Assembly (NCBI RefSeq): GCF_900141825.1
Contig: NZ_FQYQ01000008.1
Span: 92,597 to 156,596 of the forward strand
Length of the DNA: 64,000 nt
Reading direction: 5' to 3'
Source: Pseudobutyrivibrio xylanivorans DSM 14809
Lineage (GTDB): Bacteria; Bacillota; Clostridia; Lachnospirales; Lachnospiraceae
In this document: positions 24,642 to 31,221 of the stretch, piece by piece
Layout of the letters: each line of letters starts with the position of its first letter
Position numbering within the stretch: position 1 is the stretch's first letter
Notes under the pieces: generated by a model
Told to the model about the DNA's origin: nothing
What the model saw: only the letters and a program-made list of their open reading frames with translations
Databases searched by the model: none
Program-made: the position numbers and the translations under genes

Positions 24642-25790
24642 CTAGTCCTTTTTCTTAGGCTTTGGTCCAAGGAACTGATAAAAATATGTCTTTATCATTC
24701 CGTTATATATCTTGCGATTCTTGTCTGCTTTTCTTCCAATTGACTTTGGCGCATCTTCGTAGCTGGTAATTACATACATTGACCAACTATCAAGGCCTGC
24801 ATAGGCTTTTCCAAGCTTGCCATAAATCTCCGGCAAATTTTTTTTATCTTCAAGACGCTCTCCATAAGGAGGATTGGTCAAAATAAATCCATATTTCTTA
24901 GGGTGACTTAATGCACCAACATCTCTAACCTGGAAGTGAATCATATGGTCAACTCCAGCCTGCTTAGCATTAAGGCGTGCGATTTTAACCATATCAGGAT
25001 CAATATCAAATCCCTGAAGGTCGCACTCTACTGATGTATCAACTTCTTCTCTTGCTTCATCCAAAAGCTCATTCCAAAGCTTTGGCGAAATAAGATTTGT
25101 CCAATCCATAGAGGTAAAATCTCTATTAAGACCAGGTGCGATATTTGCAGCAATCATGGCTGCTTCAATCAAAAATGTACCTGAGCCACAGAATGGATCC
25201 ACCAAAATTCTGTCAGCACGCCATGGTGTTAGCTGAATAAGTGCTGCAGCCATAGTCTCAGAAAGTGGCGCCTTGCTGGTGTATGTACGATAGCCTCTCT
25301 TGTGAAGCGGTGTTCCTGTGGAATCAAGTGTAACAACAACATCATCCTTTAATAAGAAGATTCGAACAGGATAATCTGCCCCATCTTCCTTAAACCACTG
25401 AACGTCATAATATGTCTTCATGCGCTCAACCATTGCCTTTTTTGCAATGGACTGAATATCTGTAAGGGAAAAAAGCTTACTCTTTACAGATGTAGCCTTT
25501 GTAACCCAGAATTTACCATTCTCAGGAATATACTCCTCCCATGGCAGAGCCTTAATTCCCTGGAAAAGCTCCTCAAATGTGGTAGCGTGAAAACGGCCCA
25601 CTTCTACAAGGACTCTTTCCGCTGTACGCAAATGGATATTTGCGCGACAAACAGCCTCGGCATCACCTGTGAAAGTCACTCTTCCATCTGTAACCTCTGT
25701 AATGTCGTAGCCCAAATCATAAATTTCTCTTTTTAATGGTGCCTCAAGTCCAAAGTGACATGGGCAACTAATGGTAAATGTTTTTGGCAA
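24642..25790 (-). CDS. THUMP-domain 23S rRNA guanine methyltransferase (RlmL/YpsC type)
   Basis: The 382-residue protein combines a THUMP RNA-binding domain (about 50-155) with a Rossmann methyltransferase domain: motif I-like ILVDPFCGSGTFLIEAA near 195, QGFDIDPDMVKIA, and the catalytic FILTNPPYGERL near 285. This is the architecture of the RlmL/YpsC group that makes N2-methylguanosine in 23S rRNA. It ends with a Lys-rich tail. The downstream papain-like peptidase begins 3 bp after it, so the two share a transcript although their roles seem unrelated. Confidence 0.9.
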   Translation of the reverse strand: MPKTFTISCPCHFGLEAPLKREIYDLGYDITEVTDGRVTFTGDAEAVCRANIHLRTAERVLVEVGRFHATTFEELFQGIKALPWEEYIPENGKFWVTKATSVKSKLFSLTDIQSIAKKAMVERMKTYYDVQWFKEDGADYPVRIFLLKDDVVVTLDSTGTPLHKRGYRTYTSKAPLSETMAAALIQLTPWRADRILVDPFCGSGTFLIEAAMIAANIAPGLNRDFTSMDWTNLISPKLWNELLDEAREEVDTSVECDLQGFDIDPDMVKIARLNAKQAGVDHMIHFQVRDVGALSHPKKYGFILTNPPYGERLEDKKNLPEIYGKLGKAYAGLDSWSMYVITSYEDAPKSIGRKADKNRKIYNGMIKTYFYQFLGPKPKKKD

Positions 25791-25860
25791 TTCTAAATCT
25801 CCTATTACTTAACTAACTAAAAATATCTTAGACTAGATGATATCTTTTTTCAACTTTTCC

Positions 25861-25889
25861 TTGCATTAGTCGATTAACTATATTATAAT
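25861..25889 (+). promoter_or_regulatory. consensus sigma-70 promoter of a predicted small RNA
   Basis: TTGCAT and a perfect TATAAT are 17 bases apart on the plus strand, facing away from the methyltransferase gene. No convincing protein gene follows; a terminator is reached within 90 bases. Confidence 0.7.
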
Positions 25890-25895
25890 CACAAC

Positions 25896-25977
25896 CATGA
25901 TAAGGAGTTTCCTTATCATACCCTTATTAATTATTTATACTCCCCTCAAAAAGACCGAAAACTCGGTCTTTTTCTTT
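25896..25977 (+). ncRNA. predicted small RNA of about 80 nucleotides
   Basis: A transcript from the promoter just upstream would start near 25896, fold ATGATAAGG/CCTTATCAT (25897-25919) into a first hairpin that hides an AAGGAG sequence, leave about 30 unpaired bases, and end in the terminator stem AAAGACCGA/TCGGTCTTT (25950-25971) followed by a T-rich run. The only reading frame begins without a ribosome site and reads through the terminator. The pattern fits a trans-acting sRNA; target and name are unknown. Confidence 0.55.
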
Positions 25978-26048
25978 TACCCCTCTGAGTTAATACTCAG
26001 GTGTCTTATACACACCAGGTTTTCCAGTTTCCGTTGCATACAATTAAA

Positions 26049-26071
26049 AAGGGCTACACTACGTAACCCTT
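26049..26071 (-). terminator. terminator of the CheY-like gene
   Basis: On the minus strand AAGGGTTAC pairs with GTAGCCCTT (one G-T pair) around a 5-base loop and is followed by T residues, 20 bases after the gene's stop codon. Confidence 0.65.
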
Positions 26072-26090
26072 ATAAATCCATATTTAATAA

Positions 26091-26474
26091 TTACATAAAA
26101 TGCGATAACGCTTCTGCAAATCTAGCCTCATCAAAAGGTTTAATAACAAAATCTTTGGCGCCAGCTTCAATGGCTTCAATAACGTAACACTTCTGGCCCA
26201 TAGCACTTACCACAAGAATCTTTGCATCTGGGTCATATTCCTTAATCTGCTTAATAGCATCAATACCATTAGAACTACGACCAACTGTATGTCCATCAAC
26301 AGTCATCGTGATGTCCATAGTTACTATATCAGGCTTAAACTCTTTGTATTTCTCCACTGCCCCATCACTACAGTCAGCTTCAGCTACAACAGTACAGCCA
26401 TTTCTTTCCACTTCGTTTCGGACTACCGCTCGCATAAATCGGGAGTCGTCCACTATCAAAACTGTTTTGCCCAA
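26091..26474 (-). CDS. stand-alone CheY-like receiver protein
   Basis: A single receiver domain of 127 residues: LIVDDSRFM (acidic pocket), the phospho-acceptor Asp in IVTMDITM, VSAMG, and Lys in FVIKPFD near the C-terminus. No output domain. The ATG at 26483 directly touches GGAGG and is too close; the in-frame TTG at 26474 is nine bases away and gives the usual MGKTVLIVDD beginning, so it is the likelier start. The insertion TVDGHTVGRSSNG after the phosphorylation site is longer than in CheY of enteric bacteria. No chemotaxis genes are nearby, so its partner kinase is unknown. Confidence 0.85.
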   Translation of the reverse strand: MGKTVLIVDDSRFMRAVVRNEVERNGCTVVAEADCSDGAVEKYKEFKPDIVTMDITMTVDGHTVGRSSNGIDAIKQIKEYDPDAKILVVSAMGQKCYVIEAIEAGAKDFVIKPFDEARFAEALSHFM

Positions 26475-26521
26475 AGCAAGCATCCTCCTTATTCCTATTG
26501 TTAATTAGGATGTGTGGTTAT

Positions 26522-26530
26522 ATTATAGCA
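26522..26530 (-). promoter_or_regulatory. extended -10 promoter of the CheY-like gene
   Basis: TGCTATAAT on the minus strand, 48 bases before the TTG start codon, is a perfect extended -10 box; no good -35 element is present, as expected for this class. Confidence 0.6.
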
Positions 26531-26622
26531 TACTAACCGCCGAACTAGTTATGAACTTTATGTTAACTATTGGTGTATATGGGGATTATTACGTCCATTG
26601 TAACAAGATTTAGCGGCAATTT

Positions 26623-27624
26623 TTAGCAGATACGTGGCAATCCTTCTCCTTGAAGAATATCAAGGAAGCGTCTTCCACCTATCTCTGTTTTCATTATAAG
26701 AGCTCCTATTTCTGACTGGTCATCAGGTGCATTGACAGAACCTATCATGCATGCATTCTCTCCATATTTACTGCTTTTTATAATCTGCACCGCCTGTGGG
26801 CCATATTCCTTTGGAACAATAGCTACAAGCTTTCCTTCATTTCCCATATACAGCGGATCTAAACCTAAGAGTCCACAGAAGGATTTCACCTGGGGATTCA
26901 CTGGAAGCTTTTCCTGTAAAATATCAAATCTTAGACCACTGGCAAGTGCTAATTCCTTTAATACTGTGGCAAGCCCTCCTCTGGTCACATCTCTTAGAAC
27001 ATGAACTGGGATGTGATTCTCTATCAATTTTCCAACCATCTCCTGAAGAGGTGCGTTATCACTTTGGATTGTATTTTTTATACCCATGCGCTGACTTAGA
27101 ACTGTGGCATGATGATCTCCCACATTTCCAGAAACGATAATAACATCATCTGGGCTGGCATTCTTAGCCTTAATATCCACATCGTTTGGGACAAATCCAA
27201 CTCCTGCTGTATTAATGTAAATTCCACCGTCGCCTTCAATAACCTTTGTGTCTCCGGCAACAATTTTTACACCTGCTTCATTGGCGGTATCAGCCATTGA
27301 TTTTACTATACGGCGAAGGAGCTCCACATCTGCTCCTTCTTCAAGGATGAAACCACAGGTAATGTATTTGGGAACAGCACCTCTCATGCAGAGGTCATTC
27401 ACTGTACCGCAGATACACAGACGTCCAATATCTCCCCCTGGAAATTCCAGCGGTGTGACCACAAAACTGTCTGTTGTCATGGCAATTGTGCCGTTACCTG
27501 GAACAACTGCTGCATCCTCCATCTCTGAAAGAACATCACTATTAAACTGCGATTCAAAAATTTCTCTTATCAATTCCCCAGTAGCACGACCACCAGAGCC
27601 ATGCTCCATAATTATCTTCTCCAT
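26623..27624 (-). CDS. hypE: hydrogenase maturation protein HypE
   Basis: A 333-residue HypE with the N-terminal MEHGSGGRATGELI motif, the PurM-like ATP-binding core (AMTTDSFVVTPLEFPGGDIG, VAGDTKVIEG) and the diagnostic C-terminal PRIC whose Cys receives the carbamoyl group. HypE dehydrates it to thiocyanate, the source of the cyanide ligands of the [NiFe] active site. It overlaps hypD by 13 bp. The client is the Ech hydrogenase encoded 8 kb away. Confidence 0.96.
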   Translation of the reverse strand: MEKIIMEHGSGGRATGELIREIFESQFNSDVLSEMEDAAVVPGNGTIAMTTDSFVVTPLEFPGGDIGRLCICGTVNDLCMRGAVPKYITCGFILEEGADVELLRRIVKSMADTANEAGVKIVAGDTKVIEGDGGIYINTAGVGFVPNDVDIKAKNASPDDVIIVSGNVGDHHATVLSQRMGIKNTIQSDNAPLQEMVGKLIENHIPVHVLRDVTRGGLATVLKELALASGLRFDILQEKLPVNPQVKSFCGLLGLDPLYMGNEGKLVAIVPKEYGPQAVQIIKSSKYGENACMIGSVNAPDDQSEIGALIMKTEIGGRRFLDILQGEGLPRIC

Positions 27625-28649
27625 GCGTTAAAACAACTTCCTTCCTCTGACACCATACATGCCCCCTGTGGTGACATTGGTGTGCAGATTTTTCCAAAAA
27701 GTGGGCAGTCGACAGGCTTTGCCTTGCCCATAAGAATTTCTCCACACTTGCAGGCTTTATTCTTTTTGTTATCCACATCAAGCCCCTTACTTCCTGCATC
27801 AAAATGTTTATATTCTTCCCTGAGTAGTAAGCCTGATTTTGGGATGATACCCATACCGCGCCACGCCACATCTGCCGGCTCAAAATATTTTTCTAACTGG
27901 CTTTCAATAATAGGATTTTTATCCTGGGCCACAACTGAGGTGTAGAAATTCTTTACTATATTTTCTTTATTTAATACCATCTGGGTCAGTCCATAAATGG
28001 CAATAACAAGCTCTTTTGCCCCGAAGCCAGAAACCGCAAACGGAATCTGATATTTTTCTGCAAGCTCATTAAAATAATCTGCTCCTGTCACTGCACACAC
28101 ATGTCCCGGGGCAATAAATCCATCAATCTCTGCTCCATTATCACAGAGATACGAGATAGCTCCTGGCATGGTTTTCAGTGCGGTAAGAAGCTGGATGTTC
28201 GTGATCCCCTGGGCTATGGCATTATCCAAAAGTAGTGTATAAACCGGCGCTGTAGTCTCAAATCCCACAGCAGCGAATACGTATTTACGATATGGATTAT
28301 TCTTTGCAAGAGCAAGCACATCCATTGGAGAATATACCATCTCAACACTTCCGCCGCGGCCCTTTGCCTCGTTCAGGCTCTCTCGTGAGCCCGGCACTCT
28401 AAGTAAGTCTCCAAATGTAGCTACTGTAGTGTCTGACTGAAGGCTAAGCTCTATCAATTTATCAATGTATGCTGTAGGAGTGACGCACACGGGGCATCCA
28501 GGCCCTGACAGCAATTCAATCTTTGGTGATAATACATCTCTTATTCCGTGAGTGGCGATAGCGTGAGTGTGACTACCGCAGACTTCCATGAGGCGGATTT
28601 TTTCGCCGTCGTAGTCTCTCAAAAAATCTATAAGCTGTGGTAATTCCAT
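27612..28649 (-). CDS. hypD: hydrogenase maturation protein HypD
   Basis: The 345-residue protein contains all HypD landmarks: MEVCGSHTHAIATHGI, LLSGPGCPVCVTPTAYID, GFETTAPVY, ALKTMPGAI, GFIAPGHVCAVTG and a [4Fe-4S] site with Cys in CKCGEILMG, CPLFGKICTP and GACMVSEEGSC. HypD with HypC assembles the Fe(CN)2CO unit of [NiFe] hydrogenases. Its ATG shares a base with the hypC stop (TAATG) and it overlaps hypE, so the three are translated in step. Confidence 0.96.
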   Translation of the reverse strand: MELPQLIDFLRDYDGEKIRLMEVCGSHTHAIATHGIRDVLSPKIELLSGPGCPVCVTPTAYIDKLIELSLQSDTTVATFGDLLRVPGSRESLNEAKGRGGSVEMVYSPMDVLALAKNNPYRKYVFAAVGFETTAPVYTLLLDNAIAQGITNIQLLTALKTMPGAISYLCDNGAEIDGFIAPGHVCAVTGADYFNELAEKYQIPFAVSGFGAKELVIAIYGLTQMVLNKENIVKNFYTSVVAQDKNPIIESQLEKYFEPADVAWRGMGIIPKSGLLLREEYKHFDAGSKGLDVDNKKNKACKCGEILMGKAKPVDCPLFGKICTPMSPQGACMVSEEGSCFNAWRR

Positions 28650-28858
28650 TAGGCTTCCAAGCCTCCCATCAGCTCCATGATTTCTTCTGCTTCGTCCTTT
28701 TTCAAAGTCTGAATCACACAGCCTGCGTGAACCAAAGCGTAATCCCCCTCTTTTACATTAACAAGTCCGGCGTAGGCTTCCACTTCATTTCCATTGAAAT
28801 CCACGGTAACCTTCCCGTCCTTTAATTTCTTAACTAAACCTGGTATTGCAACACACAT
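28649..28858 (-). CDS. hypC: hydrogenase maturation chaperone HypC
   Basis: A 69-residue HypC/HupF protein starting MCVAIPGLV; the second-position Cys is needed to carry the iron unit to the hydrogenase large subunit. The DYALVHAGCVIQ segment is also conserved. Only hypC leads the hypCDE operon. No recognisable ribosome site precedes its ATG; instead the last arm of a 192-base structured element ends 14 bases upstream, which suggests translational control or recent insertion. Confidence 0.95.
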   Translation of the reverse strand: MCVAIPGLVKKLKDGKVTVDFNGNEVEAYAGLVNVKEGDYALVHAGCVIQTLKKDEAEEIMELMGGLEA

Positions 28859-28872
28859 TATGATTACATCAT

Positions 28873-29064
28873 GTTACTATTCACAGTTATAAATATTTAA
28901 TGAGAGTTATTGTCAAGCTTGCTTGTAAGATAACACTCATTAAATATTTTTATACTGGAATCAGTGACTCCCCCTACATGAATAATGTTAGGTGCCCTAG
29001 CACCGAGAAAGAAGTCTGAAAGACTTTCATTATGAATGTAGGTGGAGTTACTGTGAATAGTAAC
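28873..29064 (-). ncRNA. large structured leader or palindromic insertion upstream of hypCDE
   Basis: A perfect 15-bp terminal inverted repeat (GTTACTATTCACAGT and its complement) encloses two long hairpins. Read on the minus strand, the first has a stem of about 25 bp (ACTCC, CTACAT, CATAATG and partners) tipped by two small hairpins (AAGTC/GACTT and GGTGC/GCACC). The second has a stem of about 20 bp (CAGTATAAAAATATTTAATG and partner) containing GTTAT/ATAAC and CAAGC/GCTTG. It lies between a possible extended -10 promoter and hypC, so it would form most of the hypCDE leader. I do not recognise it as a known riboswitch. A MITE is the alternative. Confidence 0.6.
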
Positions 29065-29093
29065 TACCCCCTTTTCTATTACTCGTGCCTTTT

Positions 29094-29102
29094 ATTTTAT
29101 CA
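29094..29102 (-). promoter_or_regulatory. possible extended -10 promoter of hypCDE
   Basis: TGATAAAAT on the minus strand would start a transcript about 20 bases before the structured leader. No clear -35 element is visible. Confidence 0.35.
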
Positions 29103-29122
29103 CTGTGAATGCAGAAAAAAAA

Positions 29123-29145
29123 GGCTCTTGGCAACGCCAAGAGCC
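29123..29145 (-). terminator. terminator of the secreted-protein gene
   Basis: GGCTCTTGGC and GCCAAGAGCC form a perfect 10-bp stem with a 3-base loop, followed by eight T residues on the minus strand. It separates the secreted-protein gene from the hypCDE leader. Confidence 0.88.
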
Positions 29146-29174
29146 CTTGTTTCTAAATACCTTAATTGATTATA

Positions 29175-30671
29175 TTAATATGATAAACCACTTATAGGTG
29201 TGTATGTATAAGAGTCTTCATAAACATAACCAAACTGAGTGTCATCATTATAAACACCAATTGATACACCTGTTATTTTTCCTTCATTATCCTGCTGAAT
29301 ATCAAATCCATAAGTATATGTTGTGTCTGGCTGTCCCTTGTTGTCTAAGCCGTAATCTTCCTCGTATCCATCCATAGCTGGGTACTCTCTTGCATCCTGC
29401 CATTCTTGCTTTTCTGCATCGTCTGCAAACACATGAACTTCTGTACCTTCAGAATTTGTATAGTATCCCTTAAGTTCCTCGCTCCAGCCTCTCATGTTTG
29501 TACCTTCTTCTGTTGTTTCACAACTTACACTTTCAGTAGATGATAAATTGTATACAATTCCACCCTGTTTTTGTACCCTAATCCAGTTATCTCCATCATC
29601 TCTATCTTCTGTGGAAGCCCAATATGTGCACTGATATAGTGGATCATCTTTATAGTCAATAGATACTGATGATTCTGAACCTGAATCAGTTCCTGTCCAA
29701 GGAATAGATAATGACAGCTCATATTTTGCTACTACTGAACTATATGTTATCTCAGATGCACTAATGTATCCTTCTGTATGATATACAGGTGTTGAATTTA
29801 ACATATCATTTTCAAACTGCTCATGGTTATAGGAGCCATCAGAATGATTAGGCGAAGCTGATACAATAGCATAACCAGTAGAACCTTTGATAATCGCAAA
29901 ATCAATATACTTATTAAACTTACCTTCATCCACAGCAATAGTACCAGTCTTCTCTGCTGCACTTACTACAGTTTTGGCGTCCGCATATGCCGTTGCTGTT
30001 GCTCTTTCAGGTCTCACTTCTGTCTTTGAATATGCCATTTGAACCGATATATGGGTTACTGTGTTTTCTGGAATATCGGCAGAATGCTTCTCAGCAAAAG
30101 CAACAACTGCATTTACAGCTGCCTGTACTGCTGTGTAATCTGTAATTCCAAGCTGCTCTGAAAGCTTAAATACCTGTGGAGTAATTACTACTGGAGCACT
30201 TGAAAGCGTCTGAACTGAAATACCTGCATCTGCGCAAGCCTTTACTGTTGTAAGTGTTCTGTTTTCCTTAGAACCGAATGCTGCATAATGCTGGTAATAC
30301 TTTACGATATCAGTTCCATATAAATCCTTTAAATCTCCATAAGCTGATGCGTATGCTGCTGGGTCAAAATTAGGATTACAAGTACGGCCTTCAAAAACAC
30401 CACACTTGCAGAAATGCTTGAAAAGCATGTCATAATCGTTACCAAGAATTTCTACTAAATCTGGATTCTGAGATTTATAATATTCAAAATCAAACAGTGA
30501 CTTCATAAGCTCAACTTCTGAGTTCTCTAAAGCGCCATACTTTACTAACTCTGCATTTGCTGCCTGTGTAAGTCCCTGTGCGTTGGCTGTCTGAACTGGG
30601 ATTAATGCTACAGCTGATGAAAATACTGTTGCAGCTGCCACCATACATGCTAAAAACTGATTCTTTCTCAT
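29175..30671 (-). CDS. secreted protein of unknown function
   Basis: The 498-residue protein begins with a clear Sec signal (MRKNQFLACMVAAATVFSSA, cleavage near ANAQG). Residues about 60-150 hold two copies of the Lachnospiraceae repeat of the form FDxxYYxxxNPDL...HFCKCGVFEGR and FDPAAYASAYGDL...HYAAFGSKENR, found in many cell-surface proteins of these bacteria. The remaining 350 residues are Tyr- and acid-rich and unrecognised. The ATG at 30671 was chosen because GAGGAGG precedes it; the frame extends upstream without a signal or ribosome site. Confidence 0.75.
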   Translation of the reverse strand: MRKNQFLACMVAAATVFSSAVALIPVQTANAQGLTQAANAELVKYGALENSEVELMKSLFDFEYYKSQNPDLVEILGNDYDMLFKHFCKCGVFEGRTCNPNFDPAAYASAYGDLKDLYGTDIVKYYQHYAAFGSKENRTLTTVKACADAGISVQTLSSAPVVITPQVFKLSEQLGITDYTAVQAAVNAVVAFAEKHSADIPENTVTHISVQMAYSKTEVRPERATATAYADAKTVVSAAEKTGTIAVDEGKFNKYIDFAIIKGSTGYAIVSASPNHSDGSYNHEQFENDMLNSTPVYHTEGYISASEITYSSVVAKYELSLSIPWTGTDSGSESSVSIDYKDDPLYQCTYWASTEDRDDGDNWIRVQKQGGIVYNLSSTESVSCETTEEGTNMRGWSEELKGYYTNSEGTEVHVFADDAEKQEWQDAREYPAMDGYEEDYGLDNKGQPDTTYTYGFDIQQDNEGKITGVSIGVYNDDTQFGYVYEDSYTYTPISGLSY

Positions 30672-30735
30672 GGATATCTTCCTCCTCAAAACCTCATCTT
30701 GCTTCCCTAATCTATTTGGAAGCCTCAATGGCTGT

Positions 30736-30763
30736 ATAATACCCCCCCGAAACGTTATGTAAA
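30736..30763 (-). promoter_or_regulatory. promoter of the secreted-protein gene
   Basis: TTTACA and TATTAT are 16 bases apart on the minus strand, 65 bases upstream of the start codon. One arm of a 51-bp inverted repeat falls in the spacer and -35 region. Confidence 0.5.
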
Positions 30764-30801
30764 TAGAGTTCACTGAAAATTCATATTTAATTTATAACGT
30801 T
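30751..30801. promoter_or_regulatory. widely spaced inverted repeat between secreted-protein gene and hypA
   Basis: AACGTTAT and ATAACGTT, perfect 8-base arms 43 bases apart (about four helical turns), lie between the divergent promoters. One arm overlaps the promoter of the secreted-protein gene, the other lies about 40 bases before the hypA -10 box. The arrangement would allow looping by a dimeric regulator. Confidence 0.4.
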
Positions 30802-30838
30802 ACTTTTAGTATCCTTTTTCCCCTGTTGGGGCTAAATT

Positions 30839-30847
30839 TGATATAAT
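30839..30847 (+). promoter_or_regulatory. extended -10 promoter of hypA
   Basis: TGATATAAT with a perfect TATAAT lies 30 bases before the hypA ATG, followed by an AGGAGG ribosome site. Confidence 0.55.
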
Positions 30848-30876
30848 TGTTTTACTGTGTATTAGGAGGGAATAAC

Positions 30877-31218
30877 ATGCACGAGCTTGCAGTTACAGAA
30901 TATGTTTTTAATTTAATAAAAAAACAGGCTGACGCGAACAACGTCAGCCATGTAGATAAAATTCATTTATTGATTGGTGATCAGTGCGATTATGTACCCG
31001 AGATAATAGAAGAATATCTTCAGGTAATGAGTGAAGGCACATCACTTGCGGGCGTAAAGGTCGATGCCACTGTAAAGGAATCTATGGTTCTGTGTAAAGA
31101 CTGCGGCAGCGAATTCACCCGCCATGAGTTCAAGAATGTCTGTCCTAAATGTGGCAGTGATAATTTAAAGCTTAATAGGTGCACTGATTTTATTGTAAAA
31201 AATATCGAAGTATCCTAG
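30877..31218 (+). CDS. hypA: hydrogenase nickel-insertion protein HypA
   Basis: A 113-residue HypA. The N-terminal MHELAVTEY provides the nickel-binding His-2, and two Cys-x2-Cys pairs (VLCKDCGSEF and VCPKCGSDN) form the structural zinc site. HypA delivers nickel to the hydrogenase large subunit, normally with the GTPase HypB, which is not in this window. The ATG at 30877 follows AGGAGG and gives the required MHEL start; an in-frame upstream ATG does not. It converges with hypF, with only 3 bp between the stops. Confidence 0.95.
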   Translation: MHELAVTEYVFNLIKKQADANNVSHVDKIHLLIGDQCDYVPEIIEEYLQVMSEGTSLAGVKVDATVKESMVLCKDCGSEFTRHEFKNVCPKCGSDNLKLNRCTDFIVKNIEVS

Positions 31219-31221
31219 GCT

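Noticed and set aside
25897..26187. 96-codon plus-strand ORF after the consensus promoter
   Set aside because: It lacks a ribosome site, reads through a strong terminator and into the CheY-like gene on the other strand. A small RNA explains the promoter and terminator better.
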